From the IMG/VR virus record IMGVR_UViG_3300025669_000073, positions 1 through 42,632 of that record: DNA of 42,632 nucleotides; one strand, given 5' to 3'. Made by a program: the position numbers and the translations under genes. Origin of the DNA: a virus. The notes beneath the pieces are model-generated. The model was not told the DNA's origin, searched no databases, and saw only the letters and a list, made by a program, of their open reading frames with translations. Position 1 is the first letter of the stretch. Every line of letters starts with the position of its first letter. Shown in pieces: positions 15,268 to 23,900 of the stretch.

Positions 15268-17053
15268 GGCGCACCTCATAGACGGTCAATGGGCGCCCGA
15301 CAACCGAGATCGGCCGGGGCGCTCCGGGTTGCCAGGACGGTATCGGGGCGCCCTTCTCGGCTTCGTCCGGCGGCTCGAGCCCCGGGAAGTCGTCGCCCTC
15401 TTCCTCCGGGAACGCCTCATCGGGCCCCACGAGGCCCGGGAAGTCGTCTTCGCCTTCGGGCAACGGTTCGCCCTCTTCACCCTCCCCGGGCATTCCGGGC
15501 ATATCCGGGGGCTGTTCGGCGGCGTGCTTCGCTTGTAGCCACACCTGATTCAGGATCACGTCGCCGTCCTCGCGAGGCGGCATATCCTCTTCCTCGCGGG
15601 CCTCATTGACCGTCATGTAGGTGTTGATCCGCTTGATCCGGCTTTCGAGTCGGGCGGCTTCGTCCTCGGGATTCAGGTTGAACTTGAACTCAAAGTCTTC
15701 GTCGATCTGCCAAGTGATGTAGCGATTGAGGTTCTCGGAGATGAAAACGAGCAACGGGTAGAGCCCGCGGTCCTGCGACAGAAGGATGCGCGCCTCGGGG
15801 CCTTGCTGCGTCAGCGCCCCGGTGACGCCCTCTGCGCCGAAGATCAGATTGAGTTGCGCCGGGTCCATGAGGATGACCGCGCAGTACAGCTTGACCAGGG
15901 TGCCGAACCACTGGTGGAACTCTTCGTCCTTGTTCGATTTCTTGAAGTCCTCGAAATTGGTCTTCGCGTTCGGATCGTCGAGTAGCAGGTAGCTCATCCG
16001 ATGGGCATTCGCCACGCCGGTCATCGACGCTTTGAAGTCTTCGACCCACGACTTGAACATGCCCTCGCTCATCTGGCCTGAGACCGTGAGCATGCCGGCG
16101 GCCTGCAAGCCTTGCTTGAACTTCGCGAAGTTGTATTCCATCGACCATGAGATCCCGGTGATCAGGCTCATGGTCTCCTCGAACTCAGGCCATCCGTACC
16201 CGTAGGACTCCAGGTCGGTGCGCTGGCGACGAATGCCCCACATGAGGTACTCGCCGGGCCACTCCGCGATCCTCCGTTGCTGGTAAACCTGCACGAAGTT
16301 TGTCGCCTCGCGATCGGGGCGCTGGTCTCCGTGTTCGTCGAGGTGCCACTTCGTCGGAATGGCACGCCGGATCGTGTGCGAAGGAAGGGCCCTGAATGCC
16401 GCCGGACGGCCAAGCCGGTCCGGGATGATCTCGGTACAGGACTGGTCGAAGGTCATGGAGTCGCGCACGAATTGCTTTACCCAAGTCGTGAAGCCTGCGT
16501 GCTGCCACATTTCGTTCGCGTCCCAGACCCCGCAGTTCTGGAAAAACCGCTGCATCTCTTCGATCTTCTTTTTGGCGGCAGGGGACGGGGACTTCTTACT
16601 CTCGCGGAGCTGCACGCGGCAACCGGCCATCTCCGGGTGCGGCTCGAACCGGCAGAACCGCGCCGCCTCATTTGAACGGATCTGAATCGCAGCGGCGGAG
16701 ATATGCCAGCGGGCAACAAGGCGCAGAAGGTCGTAGGACAGGCGATTCAGAGGCCCGGGGGTGGACATTGACGCAGGGTCCGCGTGGATCAGGAGTTGGG
16801 GGTCGAATGTGTAGGGCTCGGGACGTCCGCCCACCCCGGGCGGAAGGGGCACCCCTGCCGCCTTGTTCACGTCCGGCTTCGCCGGTCCGCCCTTCTCGAG
16901 CGCGTCGAAGTAGGAGCCCATGACGCGCGACGTGATGATGCCGGCGCCCCCGCCCACGGTGCTCGCAGCGGTCTCTACGCCGCTCACGACGCGCTTCACG
17001 GTCCGGGCCGCTGTTCTGCCTACGCGCCCTGTCAGGTCGTCTACAATCCCCAC
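15245..17053 (-). CDS. Portal protein (602 aa)
   Basis: The portal is the dodecameric ring at the capsid vertex through which DNA is packaged and which anchors the tail. The start is GTG at 17053 with GGAGG 5 bases upstream. Visible family features include RLSYDLLRLVARWHISAAAI with bound-ring helices, a central WVKQFVRDSMTFDQSCTEII, KFKQGLQAAGMLTVSG, and the C-terminal core FKFNLNPEDEAARLE, then INTYMTVNEAREEEDMPP, a signature of portal proteins whose crown helix ends with an N-E-x-R motif. The last about 80 residues are acidic and Pro/Gly-rich with repeated DDFPGL units (three copies), probably a flexible tail. The length is at the upper side of the family. Confidence 0.85.
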   Translation of the reverse strand: MGIVDDLTGRVGRTAARTVKRVVSGVETAASTVGGGAGIITSRVMGSYFDALEKGGPAKPDVNKAAGVPLPPGVGGRPEPYTFDPQLLIHADPASMSTPGPLNRLSYDLLRLVARWHISAAAIQIRSNEAARFCRFEPHPEMAGCRVQLRESKKSPSPAAKKKIEEMQRFFQNCGVWDANEMWQHAGFTTWVKQFVRDSMTFDQSCTEIIPDRLGRPAAFRALPSHTIRRAIPTKWHLDEHGDQRPDREATNFVQVYQQRRIAEWPGEYLMWGIRRQRTDLESYGYGWPEFEETMSLITGISWSMEYNFAKFKQGLQAAGMLTVSGQMSEGMFKSWVEDFKASMTGVANAHRMSYLLLDDPNAKTNFEDFKKSNKDEEFHQWFGTLVKLYCAVILMDPAQLNLIFGAEGVTGALTQQGPEARILLSQDRGLYPLLVFISENLNRYITWQIDEDFEFKFNLNPEDEAARLESRIKRINTYMTVNEAREEEDMPPREDGDVILNQVWLQAKHAAEQPPDMPGMPGEGEEGEPLPEGEDDFPGLVGPDEAFPEEEGDDFPGLEPPDEAEKGAPIPSWQPGAPRPISVVGRPLTVYEVRHGKPEDD

Positions 17054-17071
17054 GTCTGCCTCCGGCCCTGG

Positions 17072-17542
17072 CTACATTTCCACGACGTCGGGATAGCCAC
17101 CGTTCGGGGACGCCCCCGTGGCGGCGCCTGCGTTGCCCGCGACGACGGCCTTCGCCTTGCAGATCGCCCAGCGCTCGCGAACGAGTGTCGGTAGCTGCCC
17201 GACGCCTCCGGCGGCGCGGATCGCGCGCAGCAGAGAATCGTTGTAGATCGTGCTCTCGACGGCGTCGGCGGCGATGTAATCCGACGCGGCCTGTACGACC
17301 GCGTCGTCCGATGTGCAGTCCACGCCTTCGAGCCAGTTCGGAACGTAGCTATCCGTACCCGCGGCGCGCTTCGCTGCCCTCCGAAGGGTGCCGTCGATCT
17401 TACTCCGCAGGTACACCTTGCGCTCATCGTCGGTCGGTTGGATCTTGGATGGCTTGCCCGCTGCCTTCGACAGCGGGTCAATCCCCAGTCCGACGCGGGC
17501 CGCCCCGTGCATGCGTTCTTTCGCGCTCATGCGGTCTTTCAT
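17072..17542 (-). CDS. Unknown protein between giant gene and portal (156 aa)
   Basis: ATG at 17542 has GGAGG 5 bases upstream; a longer frame begins inside the previous gene. The N-terminus is basic (MKDRMSAKERMHGAARVGLG), the middle helical with DERKVYLRSKIDGTLRRAAK, and the C-terminus Gly/Ala-rich. A basic N-terminus and head-gene context would suit a DNA- or capsid-binding virion protein. The family is not recognised. Confidence 0.5.
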   Translation of the reverse strand: MKDRMSAKERMHGAARVGLGIDPLSKAAGKPSKIQPTDDERKVYLRSKIDGTLRRAAKRAAGTDSYVPNWLEGVDCTSDDAVVQAASDYIAADAVESTIYNDSLLRAIRAAGGVGQLPTLVRERWAICKAKAVVAGNAGAATGASPNGGYPDVVEM

Positions 17543-17561
17543 GGTGCCCTCCCTGGTGCCC

Positions 17562-17903
17562 CTATGGCTCGATGTCATGGTCTAGGATTGAGACCACGCG
17601 GTCTCCGAGCAGGTCCGTCCGCAGATCGCCGCCGGCCGCGAACCGTCCATGCTGGTGAGCCAGCGCGGCCGTGATAACCTCTGCGCTTCCTAGCTCCGCC
17701 CCCACGGCGTCGAAGTCCGGGTCTTCGTCGATGTAGGGCCCGAAGGCCAACCCATCGCCTTGCTTGAACCCTGCGTCACGGAACAGCGCCTTGATCGGCC
17801 ACCACCATACACCGAAGTAGCGGTAGAAGAATGGATCGCTTTGCAGCAGGAGCGCGGCCTGTTGCAGCCGCGGATCAAGTAGTTCATACGCCGTAACGGC
17901 CAT
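17562..17903 (-). CDS. Unknown small protein after the methylase-helicase gene (113 aa)
   Basis: A clear ribosome site (AGGAGG, 5 bases before ATG 17903) and tight spacing on both sides support a real gene. The protein has an aromatic-rich stretch (DPFFYRYFGVWWWPIKALF), then an acidic segment with GPYIDEDPDFDAVGAEL and histidines (ALAHQHGRF). The W-rich part might be a membrane-interfacial or protein-contact helix, but it is not a long enough hydrophobic span for a transmembrane segment. The family is not recognised. Confidence 0.5.
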   Translation of the reverse strand: MAVTAYELLDPRLQQAALLLQSDPFFYRYFGVWWWPIKALFRDAGFKQGDGLAFGPYIDEDPDFDAVGAELGSAEVITAALAHQHGRFAAGGDLRTDLLGDRVVSILDHDIEP

Positions 17904-17912
17904 CGTGGCCTC

Positions 17913-20900
17913 CTATCGCCGTGCAGCGGCGCGGCGCGTGCCCGCCGCTGCCAGTGCGAGTCTCAGTGATACCGGGTGACCAAACGCCTTCTCGGCGGGG
18001 TGCGGCACCTCGGTCTGCCACTTCTGGTAGACGTTGGCGGCCGACCGGGTCTCGCCCCAGTAGCTTTTCAGTGTGTCGAGTAGCTTCCGGGTGTCGGGGT
18101 CGTCCTTACCGCTGGCCCGGACCGCCGAGTCAGGGTCGCGCCCGCCGCTCTGCGCTTCCTGCGACCGCTCATAGACCTTCTCCTGGAGGGCCTTGAATAC
18201 AAGCTCCCGGTCCGCGGCGGTCGGAAGCACATGCCGCTCGTTTGGCTGAAGCTCCGTGCGGGAATTGACCACGCGCGTTTTTCCGCCGTTGGTCACTACC
18301 CATGTTCGCTCTCCGTAGACGGACGCCTTGCGCCGCTCCCTCTCTTCCCAGTCCTGAATCGCGTCCGACGCCGCGGCGATCTGGGCGTCGGGGACGAAGC
18401 GCAGATCCGACAACGCGCCATGCCACCACTTGTCCTCGCCGGGCTTGCCTAGCAGGCTTTCGATCTCGGCCTTCCCGTCGTAGGGTGCCGAGGCCGCCCC
18501 GAGCGTCAGGGCGTGGATCTCGTACTTCTGCGTGTCTTTAGGACGGTACTCATTCGGGACGATGATCGAACCGTCCCGCAGGTTTTCCAGGGTGAGTGTC
18601 ATCGTGTGATTCGGGCTGCCCAGGAAGTGAACCGTGGCGCGGTTCTGCTCCGCCTCGACGTAGTCTACTACGACCTTCTTGGGGTCCTTGTAGTAGCCCG
18701 ACCCGGTCACCTCGAACATCGTCCCCTCGCGCACGAACACGCCGGAGTCGTGGTCCCAAAGCATCGGTTCCTTCACCGCAAGAAGATCCTTGTGCTTCCA
18801 GTGCTCGAGCCGCGCGAGGCGCCGCTCATCGACCTCGACGCGCTGCACGGCGGACTTGTGAGCGTTCGAGCTGGGCGCGGTCCTGCGTATCAGGGCGCGG
18901 GACTTCTGGACGCGCGACCACAGGTCGTCCGCCACGTCCTGTTGCTGCTCAATCTCGCGCTTCGCAAAGGCCCTCTTTGCGACGCCGAGCGCGGCACGGG
19001 CGGCTTCCGGGTCTTCTGCGAAGTACGCGAGCATCTCTTCCATTTCCATACCAGGGTCACCGAAATCGACCATCTCAGAGCCGGAGAATAGCGCTTCCTG
19101 CCACGTAGCCTTGCCGCGGACGTTCTGGGCTCTGATACCCTCTGCCGAGCGCTCTGCGAAGTAGTCGTGAATCCGCACGTGCCCGATCTGGTTACCCTGC
19201 CGCACGCCGCGCCCCTCGCGCTGGTGCATGGAACCGGGCTCCCAGCGCTGGTCAAGGTGATGAATGTCCGAACACCAGTCCTGGAGATTGATACCCTCAC
19301 CGGCCGTGGCGGTGTTGCCGATCACGATCCGAATGTCGCCGGCCCTGAAGGCGTCTGCGATGGCCTGACGGTCCGCGCTGCTAGGCGTGACCTTCGCATT
19401 GATGATCGCGATCTGGTCTTCCGGGATGCCCTGCTCTATCAGGTGTTGTTTGATGCGCTGGTGGCTCGTAGTGCGCTCTGCGAAAATGATCTGCCCGGTT
19501 TTGATGTTGGTACCGTCCACATCGACGCCGGCCTTGTAGACCTCGGAGGCGGCTTTGGCGAGCGCACGGTACTTCGGAGACCGCTTCCAGTGATCCTTGG
19601 GAATCGGAAGGTTCGTCAGCGGGTTCTCGTCGGCGTCCTCCCCGACGTTTTCGACCTTGCCCTTGCGCTCTGCAAGTAGGTCCATATCCATCGCGACGCC
19701 CTCCATTTTCGAGAGGCATCGACCTAGCTCCGCGATGACGTTTATGTCCTGGGCCTTCGCCTCCTGGCGGGACATATGCTTGAGTGTATCGACGTACTCG
19801 CGAATGGCCGTCGTAGCCGCTTGCTGATCGTCGTCCATGGCGATCTCGTGCGTGACGCGGGAGACGGTCGGGACTTCCAGGCCGACCTCTGAGGCCGTCT
19901 TGCGGTCCATGGCGCGGCCCATGAGGATCCGCAACTCGTCAAGGTTCTGGAACCCCACGAGCGTTGGTTTCATCTCGACTTCACCGGCGAGCGACAACCC
20001 CTGGCGGTCCTCAATCTGGCAGTAGCGGTTCACGAAGGCGAAGGGGGTCTCGATACCGAGCGTCCGGAGCAAGGCCGGGTCGGTCTGGGCGAAGAGGTTG
20101 TACAGCTCCATTGGCGAGTTTTTGCAAGGGGTCGCCGTCATGTAGAAGACGCCCTTCTCGTCGCCGCGTTGCTCGCGCATGAAGCGGCACTTTTTCTCCA
20201 TTTGGCGGGCTCGAATCGACTCCGCCCGGCCGCCCATGTTCGCAACGCTTCCGGGCTGGTCGGGGTCAACGGCCGTGTAGAGGTTCTTGTAGGCGTGCGC
20301 TTCGTCCACGATCATGTTGCGGATTCCGAGACTATCCCAGTCGATTCCGCGCGTAGCCTCCGACTCTTCCCCGTAGGAGAGCTTGTCGGCCCGCGCCGTT
20401 TCGTTTCGGATGATCTCTTCGATGGCCTTCAGGCGGCGCGCGTCCTTTTTTGTATCGCCCTGCGACAGTCGCGCTGCGATGATCTCCAGACTCGCCAGCA
20501 ACGACTCTGCCTCTTCTTCGCTCACAGGGGCGGGGCCTGCCAGCGTCGCGTTGAAGCGCAGCCAGTCCCCTTCGGTGACCTTGACGCCGTCGTCCTCTTT
20601 CGAGCCGCTCTTCGCGTGCTTTTCCTTCAGCTCTTCGATGGCGCCCTTGCGGCGCGTCAGGATCTCATCCTGCGTCAGACGCTTGTCCGCGTTCTCCGAA
20701 AGCCTGATCGCGTTCGTCAGATCGTGCGTGCAGAGGATGACTTGATGCAATCCCGCCTGCACCTCCATGAGCTTCTTGGCCTTCTCGTCGGCGCTTTCCT
20801 CTACCCACGCGCCGGGCTTGCCGGTCTTCTTGTCGATCTTCTTAGCGTCCCACTTCAGGCCGATCATGAGCACGTCTACGCCGGGCGCCCAGACCTTGAA

Positions 20901-23900
20901 CTCTTCGTACCAGTTCGAGAGGGTCTGTTTCGGGACCGGGAGCATGGTCCGCTCGTTGCCCATCGCCGCAAGGTGCGCCGCGATCGTAACCCCGATGGGC
21001 GTCTTACCGAGGCCGACGTCGAGAGCGATGAGCCCGCGGCCTTCAGCAATCGCGCGGTTCGCGGAGCTGGCCTGGAAGGGGTACAGCTTGAGGTTGACCG
21101 CTTTCCCGCCCTCTGTCGCGGCCCGCTTGCGGGTGCCCTTCAGGCGCCGCTCGAGCTTCGCTTTCTTCTGCGGGTCGCTCTGCGCCGCGATCTTCCCCTC
21201 CAGGGTCACGATGGCTTCGTCGAGGGTCTGATTGTTGCGGCCCTTGGGTACCGGGTCTTCGTTGCTGTAGGCGACCGGCGTCCACGCCCCGTAGATCGAC
21301 GAGTAGGTTTGCTCGACGAGCTGCCGCAGATCGTCCTGGCCTGCGAGCCAGTCCTTGAAATGGTCGCGGTGCATCGACATTAGTTCCTTCTGGCCCTCAC
21401 TCCCGAGCGGCACGCGGTTCAAGTGGCGCAGGAGCGTCCAGAGGATCTCGTAGTTCTGGTGGGTGATCTCGCTTCGGTTCTGCCTGTCGAGGCCGTGAAT
21501 GTCGGTGATGGTCCCGTCATTGACGATCGTGATCTTTGCCGCCACGTTCTCGCCGTAGCCCATGCCCCTTACAACGTGCTGGAAGTAGCCGGTGAGCACT
21601 TCGTCAGGCATCCAGTCGGCGCGCATATCGATCCGAATCTGGTCAAAATTCATCTCGTGCGTGTTCGCCTCTAGGACCGCGATGGCCGCATCGTACTGCG
21701 CCGCTAGCTCCTGATTCGGCATGCCGGCGCGGGCCCTCTTGAGATCCTCCGCCTTGCCGATCAGGTTCCCGCTCAGGAAGTCCGCGCGATGGGACCACGC
21801 GCCGGGCGGATAGGGCTCCGGGAAGTAGTCAGTCGAAGCGACAAGCCACTGGCGGACTTCTGCCCCGCGGTGCTCATCGTCGCCGGTGCCCCCCGTCCAC
21901 TTCTCCAGAATGTCCGACACGCGAATGTCGCGCGACGTGTCGGCCAGATACTCCGTCACGCTCGACAGGCTCGAGGCGTCCGCGATCTCGCGCTTGCTGC
22001 GCTCCGCGGCGTTGGGCTCCCGGGTCAGGATCTCGGAGAACGAACCGTCCTTGCCGAACAGCATCATCATGTGCAGGAACGTCCTGCGCTCCGCGTCCCC
22101 CTTGGCCTTGCGCAGGGCCTTGACGCCCTTGATCCGATGGGGGTTCCCGTGGTCTTCGAGGTACTGACGAACCATCGGGCCTAGCTTCTGCTGTTGCTCG
22201 AGCGCCGCGATACGGTCCCCTTCGAGCATCGCGAGATTCAGCGCGGCGGACACCGCTGCAATCTTCTCGGCGTCCTCGACGGCGGCCGACGTGCCCTCTG
22301 AGTCGAGGTTGTGGACCTCTGGCAGTTTGTCCCGTGACAGCCACATACCGTCCGGCATGAGCACGTACTTGGTCCCGGTGGCGGGGTCATGGCGGGTGTC
22401 GCCGGGCTTGCTGATCGCGTAGGGCTTCTTGTTCGCCGCTGTGATCCTGTCGAGCTGTTCCCGCCCGCTCGCGAGCTTCTTGATCACGTCCCCGTCCGCG
22501 AAGGTCTGCGGGTCGCGCGTGGCGGGGTCCAGGAGCGTCGCGAGCGTCTCCGGCGTCATGCCGAACGGTGCGTCAGGGTCGCCCTTGCAGAGCGTCGAAC
22601 TGGACTGCTTGAGCCCCGTCAGGTTGCCGCCCTTGCCGCCTTCGGTGTAGACCTTGACGTTCGCGATGCTCGCAGCGATCCGCTCCCTCTCGTCATCGGT
22701 CTCCGCGACCTTCAGCGCCCCCTCGAGTTGTGCTAGGCGCTCATCGAACGTGGGCGGGCGGCTGAACTCCCCGAGCATATTCGCCGCGCCGCGGCCGGAG
22801 AAGTAGTGACCGGCGACAAACTCGTCATCGTACAGGCCCATCTCAGTGAGCTGAGTGGTGGTGGCGCCCTGGAGTCTCTCGCGAAGCTCCCGCGGGTGCG
22901 CCCGGAAGATCATTATGTCAGCGCCCATGGCGCAGCCACCTTGCTTGAACACCTCTGTCGGTAGGCGGTAGGCGGCCACTAGCTGGCCCTTTGTGAGCAA
23001 GCGCTTGCGCCACTCGCGAATGGCCCCGGGGCCCTCTCCGGCCCCGAAGCCGGACACCGAAACGCCCATGCTGGACGCCGGCATGAGCATGGCGACGTAC
23101 CCGTTGTCCGCGAGCTTGTCCAGGCCCATTTCCATGGAGTATCGCTCGAGAGATACCGTGTCGCTCTTGTCGCCGGACGCCTTCGCGTTGACCCGCTTCC
23201 CGTAGGGCGGGTTGCCGACAATGAAGTCGAATTCGCGGCCATCGGTCAGAGCGAAGTCGCTTATGTCCGACTGCCAAATCTCATGCCCGTTGGGCTCGTG
23301 AAGCACCTTCGCGATCTCGACGGCGGGATCTAGCTCGCCAGCCGGGCGCTCCGTCAGGGCCATTTGGCCCAACTCGACGCCGATGCAACGGACACCTTCG
23401 GGGGCTTGTTCGATGAATGAGCCAGATCCACAGCCGGGCTCCAACACGCGATGCCCGGGTCGCAGTCCTAGATCCTTCAGCGCTTCCCACATTGCGGCGA
23501 CGACTGTCGGGGGGGTGTAGTATTCCGTCAGGGATCCGGTGCCGCTCGCGCCGCCCCACCCGCTGTATCCTCGTAGTATTTCCCGTTCGCCCGCGGTAGG
23601 CGCTCGCCCGGCCTCTATCAGGTGCCGGGCCATCGCAGTCGCCGTCAGGTTCCCTTTCTCGCGGTTGACCATGCCCCAGCCTTTGCGCCCGCCGAACTGC
23701 GGGGCATTCTTGACGGCCTTGATCGTGCCTGCGAGGCGTTGCAGGAGTAGCGCATGCGCCTGTCCGCGGTCGATCGGCTCGACACGTACCCACGCGAGGC
23801 TTGCGTGGTCCCAGGCGTACATGCGGCCACCCTCGGTCCGCGTGGAACCGTGAGCGGGCTCAGGGACCGGCACGTCGCCAGTCTTGCGGGGCCGCGGCGC

